Source: Physella acuta (taxonomy: Eukaryota > Mollusca > Gastropoda > Physidae). Taken from it: a DNA stretch of 64,000 nucleotides. The notes below the pieces were generated by a model. That model made no database searches, had not been told where the DNA came from, and worked only from the letters and a program-made list of their open reading frames with translations. Shown in pieces: positions 38,039 to 49,494 of the stretch; position 1 is the stretch's first letter; every line of letters begins with the position of its first letter. The translations under genes and the position numbers were made by a program. The stretch is from NCBI RefSeq assembly GCF_028476545.1, contig NW_026731872.1, positions 1,272,001 to 1,336,000 of the forward strand. The letters are read 5' to 3'.

Positions 38039-39256
38039 TTCGCAAGGGCGGCGCCACGGGAGGATGCGATTTTCTCTACATACGGTATATAAAAATAAAA
38101 GTCGATTGCGGTTTCACACCGTTCATCCGATCGCCATCAAATTTTGGTGGGTTTATTAGAACACTCCAGGGAAGGGTTCAGTAAAAAAACTTTTTTTTTT
38201 AAATTTGCAAGGGCGGTGCCACGGGAGGGTGCGATTTTTCTCTATATACGGTGTATAAAAATAAAAGTCGATTGCGGTTTGACACCGCCTATTCGAGTGC
38301 CATACAAATTTAGGGAGTTGATGAATACTCACGAAAGGTTTCTGGGGAGGGTGGGTGGATTTAATTTTGCATGGGCGGCCCTCGGCAGGATGCGAATCGG
38401 CGCCCTGGTTTTTTCCGAGAGCGCTATGGCAACTACGTTCGGTCTAAACAGTGTGATAGACAATGGATAAGATGGGGCGTTACAGTCGCTAATTAAATTG
38501 AATCAGGCGTGTTCACCGACGCCCTGGTAGGGTGCGATTTGGCTGCAAACAAAAATTTTAGTTTCGGCCTCCAAAGGCTCACATGGGCCGCTGAGGGCCA
38601 TGTGATACGTTTTATTTTAATTATCAGAAAAATTAACCAGATGTTTCTTTTTGTCCGTAAAAAAATCCTAACAGTTTCGTCGCTTTGCGAATGATGCAGC
38701 TAGTATCTATTTTTAGACGATCCAATCAGAAATTGAGATCATCAAATAATAGACCATTAGTAACGCTAACATATTGCATCAGTCACACTGATGTTTAAAA
38801 CATCAGATAATTTGTTTACGTGTTAAAGAAAAATTCCTGTTCTTTTGTGTCACTTTAGCGAATGACGCAATCTGCATCATTGTTAACATGATTTTATGAT
38901 GGCGAATGTTATTTTTAAGGAGCCAGGGGTCGTACGCGGCGCCTTTGCGGTAGTGTAATCGTGGGGGGGGGGGATGCTCCTGAGACCGCCCCTCTACGTC
39001 CCTGACACATGGGCAGTCACCCAAGTGTGTTCTACCTCATTATTTCGGTGAGTGATAAATGTACACGCAAGCTTTCATGCGGTAGTGTAGGTAAACCCGT
39101 GTCCCGATATGTATGATCCAAGCGCAGGCATTGTTTACATTTAAACAACTCACTTTTAGAAAACAAGGATTGGTAACGCATGGATGAAACCCTTATTATA
39201 TATCTCGTCGTACTTTCTTCTATCCGCGCGGCAACGCGCGGGGACGGGTACGCTAG
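37699..39256 (+). mobile_element. Helitron-like non-autonomous element 1
   Basis: Begins TCTATTTATATAAAAAGCAA after an A and ends CGCTAG before a T, the A|T insertion habit of Helitrons. Eleven bases before CTAG is a hairpin with stem CCGCGCG/CGCGCGG and loop GCAA (39224-39241), the expected 3' terminator. After the start comes a CTGTCTGT tract, then internal tandem modules of about 165 bp (CCGATCGCCATCAAATTT, GAACACTCCAGGGAAGG, GCGATTTTCTCTA, TAAAAGTCGATTGCGGTT). No helicase is encoded. A poly-G insert near 38964 may be a later insertion. Confidence 0.65.
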
Positions 39257-40332
39257 TTACATATAAAGCAATGCATGTTTTTCTGTCATGCTGTCTGTCT
39301 CTTATGCATTACTACACCTTTCATCCGATCGCCATGCAACTTTGGGGAGTTGATTAGAACACTCCAGGGTAGGTTTTTGCGAAAAATCTTTTTTTTTTTT
39401 TAAATTTCGCAAGGGCGGCGCCCCAGGATGGTGCAATGTTTCTTTATACGGTATATAAATAATAAAAGTAGGATGCGGTTCCACACCGTTCATCCGAGTG
39501 CCATGAAACTTTGGGCAGTTGATGAGAATACTCCGAGAAGGTTTCTGCGGGAAAAAAATTAATTTCTTATGGTCGGCGCCCAGGAGAGTGCGATTTATAT
39601 CAATACACGGTTTGGCGCTCAGAGTTCCAGAGCGGTTATGTTAGCACTTGACATCCGATAATCGGGCGTCTTGCATAGCGTGTGAGGGGCACTACTATAT
39701 TCAGCGTTAAAACTTCAACAGGCGCAGCCGCCGGCGTTCCGGCTATTGCATGACCCAAAGCGCCCCTGGCTTCCTTGAGAGCACGATGGCTCCTACGTTC
39801 GTTTAAAAAAGGCAAAACACTAAAGACACGATGGGCAACACTAACCGTTGACTATATCGAATCAGGCGCGTCCTCCGACGCCTCTACAGCGTGCGATTTG
39901 GCTTCTTGAAAATTTCCCGTTAGTGCAATGGCGCCTACTTAAAGAATGGATGAAACACTCCTAATACTAATATATTTCGTCAGACTTTATTTGTCTTTTA
40001 TGCATTACTTCACCTTTCATTCGACCGCCATGAAACTTTAGACGGTTGTTGAGAATACTCCTAGTGAGGCTTCTGTGGAAATAAAAATTCAATTTCGCAC
40101 AGGCGGCGCCTCGGTAGGGTGCAATTGGCGCCCCGGGTTATCCCGTGAGCGCTAAGGCGCCTACGTTCGTTTTAAACAATGCGACAGACTATGGATAAGA
40201 TGGGGCGTTATAGTCGTTCATTAATTTCAATCAGGCTTGTTCGCTGGCAGGGTGTGGTTTGCCCCAGGCGATCCTCTGACTTTCTTTTGAGACAGCGGGA
40301 ACGCACATGACGGCCACGCTAGTATTCTTATA
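39257..40332 (+). mobile_element. Helitron-like non-autonomous element 2, head-to-tail with 1
   Basis: Directly abuts element 1 and starts TTACATATAAAGCAATGCAT, parallel to element 1. It contains the same modules and ends CCACGCTAG before a T. The 3' hairpin is weaker than in element 1. Head-to-tail arrays are known for Helitrons. Confidence 0.55.
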
Positions 40333-40355
40333 TCAACTTGTAGAAAATAAAATGG

Positions 40356-40993
40356 GAATGATCTCCCCTAAACTTTCTCAAAAATTCTTATATAACACTA
40401 CGGGGGATGGTAACTCGGAATAATCCATTTTTAATTACTTAAACTTTTAAAAATAGAATAAAATCTCGTAAAAAAAAAGAATAACACACAATGTAAACGG
40501 CAAACAATATCTGTATAATAGTACGGAATAATAGTACTTTAGAAATTCATATACGTTTTTTTTTTAATTTTTTTGCGAAATCGGAAATCGCGGAAATTAC
40601 TAAAAAATTTGACAGAAGGCAGAAAATAAGATCTTTTACTTACATGTGAAATTTTATGTATCTATCAGAAACAGTACTCAAGTTATAGGATATATTAAAA
40701 TAAAATGAAAGAATAAGTTCCACTTCCGGTTACCGGAAATCGCTGAAAAGAGTTGATACAGAACTACGAATCTGATATAATACTTATATATGAAATTTCA
40801 TTAACCTAGCTGTACCGGTACTCAAGTTATCGTGTTCACAGACAGACATACACACATACACACATAGAGACATACGGAAAAAATTGCAAAACTCAGGGAG
40901 GTGTAAAAGTAAAACGTCGAGATTTGTAAAAATCTCGATTTTTTAATACGATTACAATACTTGCTCTATACTTCCTATACGAGAAAGTTAAAA
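40356..40993 (+). mobile_element. Rep-A copy, uninterrupted
   Basis: The longest uninterrupted copy, about 640 bp: start GGGAATGATCTCCCCTAAAC, two internal modules (GCGAAATCGGAAATCGCGGA near 40573; CCGGTTACCGGAAATCGCTG near 40727), CAGACA tract near 40840, end TATACGAGAAAGTT. It shows where the SINE sits in the copy at 17472. Confidence 0.75.
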
Positions 40994-42160
40994 CGTGATG
41001 ACCATGGGAAAAAAGTTTTCTTGAGGATTGTAATAACTGACACGTCAATCCACGTCTGGAGTTGAGGTGACACCAAATTTAGTAATTCACTAGGAATACA
41101 ATGATTATTCCAATTGAATTAATAACCGTTATAATTCTGCCCCTCAATGCTGTTTCTAGGTGGATGCTCAAATTGTCACACAAAAAGTTAGGGGGATGAC
41201 ACCAAATACACCGAAGTGGATTGGGGTGAAACCTAATTGGAAATTTACAAATCTACATATCATTCGATCTAGCAAATTATTATACAACAACCTACGTATG
41301 TGTGTATGTAAGTGTGTGTGTGCAGGCGGGTGGCAGACACCAGTAGAACAATAGTTGTACCTTTGATTGTGCTTAAGTTGTTGATTTGTTATTATGGTGT
41401 GTGATATGTTTAATGGGTTATTTTTCAATTCCTAGTAAAAGTTGTGTGATATATATCCATGCATCACAATCTAAATGTGTAGTAAAGCACAAATATATGA
41501 ATCCATGAATCACAAGCTAGTGCTTAATTCACAATATCTGTGGCGAATCTTGTAACTCAATTTTGATCCACTTCTGTGATGCGCTATTTTATTCAAACTT
41601 TCCAGTAACACATTTGTCTCTGTGAGGATGTTTATTTTTAATCTTATTAGACATTAAAATTTCATGTAAAAATGTCAAAGTTCAATAGCAACTGGAGAGA
41701 TAAGATTCAATGCTAGAGTCTAGTGACCAGCCAGCTGTCAATGATGAATTTTTTTTTCATGGTTGAGTAATTTTTTTCCCTCAGTGTGGACTAAAATTGT
41801 CTTTTAGAGACTGCAAGCTACTGATTCAGTTGAAACATCAGTATTTCAAATATTAGCCTCTGTCTATTGAAAACAAAGGACTAAGTGGAAAAAAAGAAAT
41901 ATGAAAAAACCCAAATGCCAAGCCTTTTAATAAAGTTTCACACAACATTTTTATGATAAGATGGAGGAAACAACAAAGACAGTCAATAAAGAATTTAATG
42001 CTGATCAATATTTCAACATCACAGTAATACTTGTAGAAACCTTGAAACCTACTTGAAGATTTAAAAAAAAATGTACATGAAATACTTTATTGATATTCAT
42101 ATAGAACTTATTTAGAATAAAATATCACAAGTTGAAAACATCATACTGGTATCAAGTACT
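40994..42160. other. Interval without recognised gene
   Basis: Mostly AT-rich, with a GT run at 41297-41330. It includes the likely 3' flank of the STMND1-like gene; a minus-strand AATAAA lies at about 42090. No exon is convincing. Confidence 0.4.
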
Positions 42161-42162
42161 GA

Positions 42163-42337
42163 ACACCCTCATGATCTATTAAACACCCTCATGATCTATT
42201 AAACACCCTCATGATCTATTAAGCACCCTCATGATATATTAAACACCCTCATGGTCCATTAAACACCCTCATGATCTATTAAACACCCTCATGATCTATT
42301 AAACACCCTCATGATCCATTAAACACCCTCATGATTA
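42163..42337. repeat. 20-bp minisatellite, about 9 copies, 3' of STMND1-like gene
   Basis: Units ACACCCTCATGATCTATTAA with a few single-base variants. It lies about 240 bases after the stop codon, so probably within the 3' UTR. Confidence 0.95.
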
Positions 42338-42573
42338 TGATCACAGTAGCAAATCCTGTGACCTTTTTTTCTCACGCTGCCCAGAGTGGACAGCCTAGCA
42401 GTTTTCCTCACAGAACTTTTTCTTTGACTAGATGTAAAAGCACATTTATTTTCATACAATACAATTTTTAAAAAATCAAGAGATCTATCTCAAATACACG
42501 TCATTGCACTTTTATACGTGTAGTACTGAGTCATGCATCCAAATAATGAGGCGGATCCAAGCAGCAGAAACCA

Positions 42574-45500
42574 TCATGAGCCAAAAAAATCTGGGTCAAA
42601 CAGCTCTTTTGTATCAGATCCTTTTCTCATAAATGCAGCATCATAGCTATCCACTGTGCTTGCACTGACCACTGGTCGTACTTGACCTACTTTTTTCTTG
42701 AGACCATATTCTTCTTCCTCCTGGGAACCAAGCCACGAATCTGTCAAATAAAAAGGGTCAAGGTCAGGGTTTTAAAAAGCACACCAATATCAAATGTGTT
42801 TCAAATAAAGAGGTTTAGAGTTTGACACTACTATTTTAGGCATCCAATAGCTCAAGTTGTTCCAGGAAAAAGACAAGCATTGAGTTGTGGGCCAAAAGAT
42901 ATTTTCAAATTTGAAAGCTAAAATATTTTAACATTGTATCTTAATAAACTGGGAGTAAAAGTTCCCTTTTCAAACCTGACGGTCTATAGGGCAAGTGAAG
43001 TAAAGTTCACTTGTTTCTGTGACCTCGGCAGATGAAGAGATAGTGTGGTCAGCACTATGCCCAGCCGCCTTTACTTTCCCTAATGTGTAAACTGGGAGTG
43101 ATCTCCACTAAACTTTCTCGAATATTCTTATATAAGACATGATTTTTAATCCATTTTTAATTACTTAAACTTTTTAAAATAGAATAGAATCTCGTAGAAA
43201 AAAGAATTGCGCACCAAGTGAACGCCAAAAAATCTGTATAATAGTGAGGAATATTATTAGTACTTTATAAATTCACATGCGTTTTTTGAGAAATCGGAAA
43301 TAGCGTAAATTACTACTTCTGGTCAATGGAATTTACTCAAATTTTGACAGAAGGCAGAGAATTAGATGTTTGACTTTTAGATCTATGTGAAATTTCATTT
43401 ATCACTGCCTGCATTAAACTCCACATCAAAGTTTGTCTTACCATCACTGCCAGCATTAAACTCCACATCAAAGTTTGTCTTACCATCACTGCCAGCATTA
43501 AACTCCACATCAAAGTTTGTCTTACCATCACTGCCTGCATTAAACTCCACATCAAAGTTTGTCTTACCATCACTGCCAGCATTAAACTCCACATCAAAGT
43601 TTGTCTTACCATCACTGCCAGCATTAAACTCCACATCAAAGTTTGTCTTACCATCACTGCCAGCATTAAACTCCACATCAAAGTTTGTCTTACCATCACT
43701 GCCAGCATTAAACTCCACATCAAAGTTTGTCTTACCATCACTGCCAGCATTAAACTCCACATCAAAGTTTGTCTTACCATCACTGCCAGCATTAAACTCC
43801 ACATCAAAGTTTGTCTTACCATCACTGCCAGCATTAAACTCCACATCAAAGTTTGTCTTACCATCACTGCCAGCATTAAACTCCACATCAAAGTTTGTCT
43901 TACCATCACTGCCAGCATTAAACTCCACATCAAAGTTTGTCTTACCATCACTGCCAGCATTAAACTCCACATCAAAGTTTGTCTTAACATCACTGCCAGC
44001 ATTAAACTCCACATCAAAGTTTGTCTTACCATCACTGCCAGCATTAAACTCCACATCAAAGTTTGTCTTACCATCACTGCCAGCATTAAACTCCACATCA
44101 AAGTTTGTCTTACCATCACTGCCAGCATTAAACTCCACATCAAAGTTTGTCTTACCATCACTGCCAGCATTAAACTCCACATCAAAGTTTGTCTTACCAT
44201 CACTGCCAGCATTAAACTCCACATCAAAGTTTGTCTTACCATCACTGCCAGCATTAAACTCCACATCAAAGTTTGTCTTACCATCACTGCCAGCATTAAA
44301 CTCCACATCAAAGTTTGTCTTACCATCACTGCCAGCATTAAACTCCACATCAAAGTTTGTCTTACCATCACTGCCAGCATTAAACTCCACATCAAAGTTT
44401 GTCTTACCATCACTGCCAGCATTAAACTCCACATCAAAGTTTGTCTTACCATCACTGCCAGCATTAAACTCCACATCATTCTCAACTTCCACATCCTCTG
44501 ATCCTGCCTGAATACTCTTGGCCTAAATAACGACAAAATAAATTTTCTGAATGGAATTACATGACTTTTGCTATACTTAACCACATGACATAAGCCACAT
44601 TAACTTACTCCTAATCCTAACCACACAAGTCACATTAACTTACCCATAATCCTTAGCCTTAATTGTGAATTATTTTGTCTACCATGTTATTTTATAACTA
44701 GTGTTAAGTAAGTCCAGCACCCTGTTGGACCACAGCATTTAAAGGGATAAGTGCTCAGCATATGCCCAACTGCTTTTACTTGCCCTAACCTGAATTAAGT
44801 ACCCATCAGAGCTGGGTGGACTAGAGTCAGGTACCCATCAGAGCTGGGTGGACTAGAGTCAGGTACCCATCAGAGCTGAGTGGACTAGAGTCAGGTACCC
44901 ATCAGAGCTGGGTGGACTAGAGTCAGGTACCCATCAGAGCTGGGTGGACTAGTCAGGTAACCATCAGAGCTGGGTGGACTAGAGTCAGGTACAAAAACCA
45001 TGGGTTCACAGAGGTAAGCTCTACCACCCCATTTCACTGTCCCCCTAAATACTTACAGGGGACGGAGTGGTCTAGAGAGCTGGACTGCTAACCCGTAAGT
45101 CTCGAGTTCGAATCCAGGTTCAAGTCACTAGACCATCCCCGAGTCCACCCAACTGATGGGTACCTAACTCACGTTAGGGAAAGTAAAGGCGGCTGGGCAT
45201 AGTGCTGACCACACTATCTCTTCATATGTTGAGGTCACAGAAACAAGTGAACTCTACTTCACTTGTCCTATAGACCGTCAGGTTTGAAAAGGGAACTTAA
45301 CCTTTTAAATGCTTACATGTTAAAGGCAAAAGGGTCTTACACTGTGGTAATAATGAGGTGCAACAGTGCGCATTATCAGTGCACCAGCATAAAGGAAGAT
45401 AAAACGTGTGACCAACCCTTTCCCTGGCTCTCCTGGCTCGCTCTTCTCGCAGTTTTTGTTTTTCTTTGATTTCCATCAGCTTCCGTTCTCTATTGAGTTG

Positions 45501-48500
45501 GGCCATGTTGTCTCTGGTCTCAGCCTGAATGCAAAAAGTAGGTCAGCAATATGTCCACCAATATGTCATGGGGCTCTATAAATAGATCTTAAAACTAAAC
45601 TAGACTATCTTCAGTGAAGAGGATGGCAGCATCAGACTCCATGCATTTTAGTAAGACACGTCACAGTCAAACACAAACTGAACTGAAATAAACATCAAAC
45701 CTTGACCTTTAAAAACTGAACTGAAATAAACATCAAACCTTGACCTTTAAAAACTGAACTGAAATAAACATCAAACCTTGACCTTTAAAAACTGAACTGA
45801 AATAAACATCAAACCTTGACCTTTAAAAACTGAACTGAAATAAACATCAAACCTTGACCTTTAAAAACTGAACTGAAATAAACATCAAACCTTGACCTTT
45901 AAAAACTGAACTGAAATAAACATCAAACCCTGACCTTTAAAAACTGAACTGAAATAAACATCAAACCCTGACCTTTAAAAACTGAACTGAAATAAACATC
46001 AAACCTTGACCTTTAAAAACTGAACTGAAATAAACATCAAACCTTGACCTTTAAAAACTGAACTGAAATAAACATCAAACCTTGACCTTTAAAAACTGAA
46101 CTGAAATAAACATCAAACCCTGACCTTTAAAAACTGAACTGAAATAAACATCAAACCTTGACCTTTAAAAACTGAACTGAAATTCAATATCAAACCTTCA
46201 CATTTTCTACTTCTAGTTGCTGTTTTAAACCAAATTCTCGAGCTTGAAGCAATTCACGTCTTCTCTTCGATGATCTCTGAGAGCTTTTAATCTTTTTCTG
46301 TTTCATCTGAGAAATTAAGAAAGCAGAGAATTTATCCCATCAGTTACAAAACATTTGATCAACTACATTATATCTATATTTTAATAAATTGGTTTTTCAA
46401 AATTTAGACTAAAATCTTTGTTACAAATTACAAAAGACTATTCCTGTATATGAAGTCTTACTTTTTCTCTTTTCTCTTCAGCCATGCGCATCTTGTCAGC
46501 TAATTGTTCCGCCGTCAGTCTGGGAAAATTAAGGGGCTCCAATGTCTGAAATTGAGTTAAAATGATTTTATGTAATAACATCAAGTGTTAGAGTGAGAGC
46601 CTTTAACATTCACACGTGTCCTGCCATCTTATTTCTATAGTCAACTACTGGACATTTAGAAATAGATAAAGAAGAGCCACTCTACTTCACCAGACTGGTG
46701 GAAAGAAATTTAGCTAAGTGTGCACAGACAGGCCTACTGATATGATTATATTATAACAATTGAGGCTTAGCATTTGTTGTGGACTTGCCATTTGTTGTTT
46801 ATTTTTCAGCTTGAGTTTATTGCTGTAGAAGTTCTCAGACTGAGGAAACTTGGGCCAGTGTCATCCCCCCCACTGCCCCAAAAATTTTAAGTGCCCCCCC
46901 ATGAGAAAAAAGTCTGGAAGAAATGCTGATACTGGGTGGGGTGAGGATTAAGTTGCAGTATGCTTGGTGGGGTTGCCCTTTTATGCATTTACCTCTCCCG
47001 CTGACTATGAAGAACTAGCTACACTCCTCACTAATGTCCATCAAGCGTTTCTTTCAGACATTTCTCTCCAGGAAGGGTGGACAATGGTTACATAGTTTCT
47101 TTATTAACTATATTTAAAAAAATTTTTGCCAGGGGACACATCCACCAACTTCTGACAAGATGCCTGAAAGAAACTCTGAGACCATTAGTTTAGTTAAGGT
47201 CTAATTAATGACCATGTGTTTAGTTAAGGTTTCATTAATGACCTTGACTTCTTACCAGAAGATTTGGAGGTCGTCTTTTAAACAGCAATAAGTTGCCTCC
47301 ACTTTCACCATCCAATGTGACATCGAACGCAACACTTTTTGGGACTGCAAGGACAAATAATAATTGATACTAGACTACCCGTTATCTAGTTAAATAACTG
47401 TCGGTTTCGGGGGGGGGGGGTCATCCATAAATGACATCACGTCTGCCAGCACTTATCATCCCTAAATAACCAGACCCCACATTCAAAAAGACGTTTTTTA
47501 TATTTTAAAAACTCTACTAAACTCTACTTCACCTGCCCAGTGCCCCGCCAAGTCTCAGACAAATTTGTATTTTAAAAAAAACGATTCCGGCCGAGCATGG
47601 CTCTGACCATACTACCCCTTCATATGCTGAGAACATAGAAACAGGTGAAGTCCACTTCACTGGCCCTGTGCCCCGCGAGGTCGTGATAGTCAACCCTATC
47701 ATTCACATATAGGTCTTAAGAATAAATAATTGAAAACATTGTTGTAAAAAAAAATCATTTTAATATTATTAAAGTCATTGTTCTAAACTTTAATAATTAA
47801 TGTGGTTAATCTACCAATGAATATATCAATAAATTAATTAACGGCTTTAAATTAGTTTGTAATTAACAGTGTGTTCAAGAAAGAACAATATTTATCATCC
47901 AAAATCCTATTATACAGCTATACACATAATGTAGATTCTCCCCAATAACAAATAAAAAAAACAAACAAACAAAAAATGAGTTTTGAAACGTGACTATTCA
48001 GTCAAAGTTAAGCCATTGTTCTAAAACTTTAAAATTAATGTGGTTAATCTACCTATGAATAAATCAAAAAATTAATTAACGTCTTTAAATAAATGTGTGA
48101 TTAACAGTCTGTCTGCAATCAAAAATTGTTCTCTACCTACATACTATTTTACAGCCCCCCATATAGAACAGTTTCCTTACCGTACCAAATCAGACAAACA
48201 AACAAATATTCAAACATGTAAACAAACTTGAGTTTTAGTAGTATATACGAAGTATATAGATAAGATAGATGAAGTAGTTACATGACTCCATGATGGTAAA
48301 TTATTTCATCTGCACATTAAACTGTAACATTAATTCCATGTTCATCAAAATGCAAACAAAATTACCATAATAACTTTTACGTTAATCATTAATGTCGACG
48401 GGCAGAATGTAGGCCCTACTTAACTAGGTAGGCTAGACTTATTAGGTTTCAGTTGATAAATGTGGTGTGGGTGTCTATAGAATAGATGTGTTTAAAATAC

Positions 48501-48705
48501 CTGGAAATTGTTCCTTGACTAGTATAGTGTTGGCATTTCTGTCAATGTCTGGAATCTTTTTCTTCTGAAATACATCTGTCTTGTTATCATCTTTTGGTAA
48601 CACATTTTCATTTGTTTGTTTGACAGAGGATACATCTGAGTTGTTTTCCACATTGTCTGTAGATCTAGAAGGTTTGGGGTTTATACGTGAGGAAGAGCAT
48701 CCCAT
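42574..48705 (-). CDS. STMND1: Stathmin-domain protein resembling STMND1, seven exons
   Basis: Exons run 48705-48501, 47344-47256, 46545-46462, 46306-46196, 45524-45417, 44522-44450 (shortest form) and 42740-42574; all phases match. The minimal product is about 278 aa. It starts MGCSSSR, a typical myristoylation (Gly2) and palmitoylation (Cys3) signal for membrane anchoring. Exon 2 has SVAFDVTLDGES..KRRPPNL. Exons 3-5 form a long charged helix (LTAEQLADKMRMAEEKREK, RELLQAREFGLKQQLE, MEIKEKQKLREERARRARER) like the tubulin-binding stathmin domain. The last exon encodes DSWLGSQEEEEYGLKKK and ends DPDFFGS. Exon 6 runs into a 42-bp repeat whose units each carry the donor GATG|GTAAGA, in phase with the last exon. 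Human STMND1 has the same order and similar size, from memory. The stathmin assignment is fairly sure, orthology less so. Confidence 0.72.
42958..43085 (-). mobile_element. SINE 3' fragment
   Basis: Matches the tail half of the SINE (CCTTTTCAAACCTGACGGTC through GCCGCCTTTACTTTCCCTAA). It is followed directly by a Rep-A start, so the two fragments are adjacent in the last intron of the STMND1-like gene. Confidence 0.75.
43089..43408 (+). mobile_element. Rep-A 5' half, cut by the 42-bp array
   Basis: Matches Rep-A from GGGAGTGATCTCCACTAAAC to GAAATTTCATTTATC, where the 42-bp minisatellite begins. The usual continuation (TATCTGAAACAGTACTC) is missing. The array boundary therefore falls inside the transposon. 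Confidence 0.75.
43405..44475 (-). repeat. 42-bp minisatellite, 25 copies, overlapping exon 6 of STMND1-like gene
   Basis: In gene orientation each unit encodes VEFNAGSDGKTNFD in the exon 6 frame. Units are nearly identical. Each holds GATGGTAAGAC, a good 5' splice site, in 24 of 25 units; one unit (near 43985) has GATGTTAAGAC. If the array were read through, the frame would end SDK and a stop at 43395. Open frames on the other strand or in other minus frames (LPALNSTSKFVLPS; MWSLMLAVMVRQTL) are shadows. Confidence 0.97.
44745..44995 (-). repeat. SINE fragment with internal 32-bp expansion
   Basis: 44745-44815 matches the SINE body (CATATGCCCAACTGCTTTTA, TACCCATCAGAGCTGGGTGG). From about 44805 a 32-bp SINE segment (AGGTACCCATCAGAGCTGGG plus TGGACTAGAGTC) is repeated six times. 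This minisatellite arose inside a SINE. Confidence 0.9.
45056..45299 (+). mobile_element. tRNA-derived SINE, full length
   Basis: Head: GACGGAGTGGTCTAGAGAGC (A box region) and GAGTTCGAATCCAGG (B box), the internal pol III promoter of a tRNA-like region. Body: GGGAAAGTAAAGGCGGCTGG. Tail: CGTCAGGTTTGAAAAGGGAA. About 244 bp without a poly-A tail. At least four more copies or fragments lie in the window, so the family is abundant. Confidence 0.85.
45675..46195 (-). repeat. 38-bp minisatellite, about 13.7 copies, at exon 4 donor of STMND1-like gene
   Basis: In gene orientation each unit reads AAGGTTTGATGTTTATTTCAG then TTCAGTTTTTAAAGGTC. The first unit is the real exon 4 boundary (GTGAAG|GTTTGATATTG), so every unit repeats a donor-like AAG|GTTTGAT and also an acceptor-like TTTATTTCAG. 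Confidence 0.95.
46780..47180. mobile_element. Short inverted-repeat element remnants
   Basis: GTTTCTTTCAGACAT at about 47048 and its inverse ATGCCTGAAAGAAAC at about 47160 bracket about 125 bp. A related AAAAAAGTCTGGAAGAAA at 46907 is the inverse of words at 21170 and 26925. Probably degraded MITEs in STMND1 intron 2. Confidence 0.45.
47525..47690 (+). mobile_element. Old, diverged SINE copy
   Basis: CGGCCGAGCATGGCTCTGAC, ACTACCCCTTCATATGCTGA and AACAGGTGAAGTCCACTTCA correspond to the SINE body with many substitutions, so it is older than the copy at 45056. Confidence 0.65.
47760..48235. repeat. Diverged tandem duplication of about 235 bp
   Basis: TTAATGTGGTTAATCTACC and ATTAATTAACG.CTTTAAAT occur at about 47798 and 48032, with collinear flanks. 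Located in intron 1 of the STMND1-like gene. Confidence 0.7.
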
Positions 48706-49494
48706 AGTCACTATGATAGTGGAGAGTGAATGCTTCAAAGTTTAAATCAAAGTGAATCAAACTGTGGCCCTCTTGCCTTATCTTTATATCTTACTTTAAC
48801 TTTAATAAATTAAATTAAATCTGGTTCATTTACGCTCAAATAATTTCACAATTTTTATTGAAATCGAAACATTCGAACTGTAATTCAAATTTTAAATACA
48901 CTCAAGTTTAAAAAAAAATAGATTCTAGACTAAGTAAACGCCACTCAACGCAGCCTCGAGTAGCGGGAATGTAAGTTTTCGTGATTTTATTAAAAGAAAC
49001 ATCCCCAACAATAAACATGTTTCGTGACGTAGCGTCTCATGGAGACATGTAAACAACTATATTATTAAATCTAGTTCCGGTGCATTACAATCGTCAATAG
49101 TCGCGCCATATTTTATTCTTTAAAAACAGAAATGGTATTTTAAAATTAATTTTGAAACAAATTAACTAATTTGTTTCGCTTAACCATGCAATGTTATAAA
49201 ATGTTTACTCTAGTCCTAGTGATCATTTTTTTAACATTAAAAGAGCATTCACCGAAACATTAAATTACAAAACTAAAAGGTAAATTCCAATAACAATGAA
49301 TCAATGAAGGCCTACTCGTGCATGAGAAGTAAAGAGCTGTTTTCAGAGGGTTGGTGGGGTGACTTGTTACGCCATTTTAGGTGTTTTGTCCTGACGTAGG
49401 GGAGAAGAAGGTAAAATTTTTGATAAAAAACGTTTAAAAACACAATTGCGGGACGTGTCCTGGTGGGGGGGGGGGGGGGGGGGGGAGGGGAGGG
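48706..49494. other. Upstream region of the STMND1-like gene
   Basis: AT-rich and not repetitive. No TATA box can be assigned with confidence. A poly-G run at 49465-49484 precedes TE-like sequence. Confidence 0.4.

Noticed and set aside
37718-38470. ORFs of 61 to 108 codons in the Helitron-like element
   Set aside because: They follow repeated internal modules and differ in frame from module to module; no Rep or helicase motifs.
43337-44584. ORFs MWSLMLAVMVRQTL (minus) and LPALNSTSKFVLPS (plus) in the 42-bp array
   Set aside because: Shadows of the frame VEFNAGSDGKTNFD, which is the one that continues the upstream exon of the STMND1-like gene.
45062-45130. Functional tRNA gene
   Set aside because: A and B boxes are present, but the sequence is the head of a repeated 244-bp element with copies elsewhere; it is a SINE.
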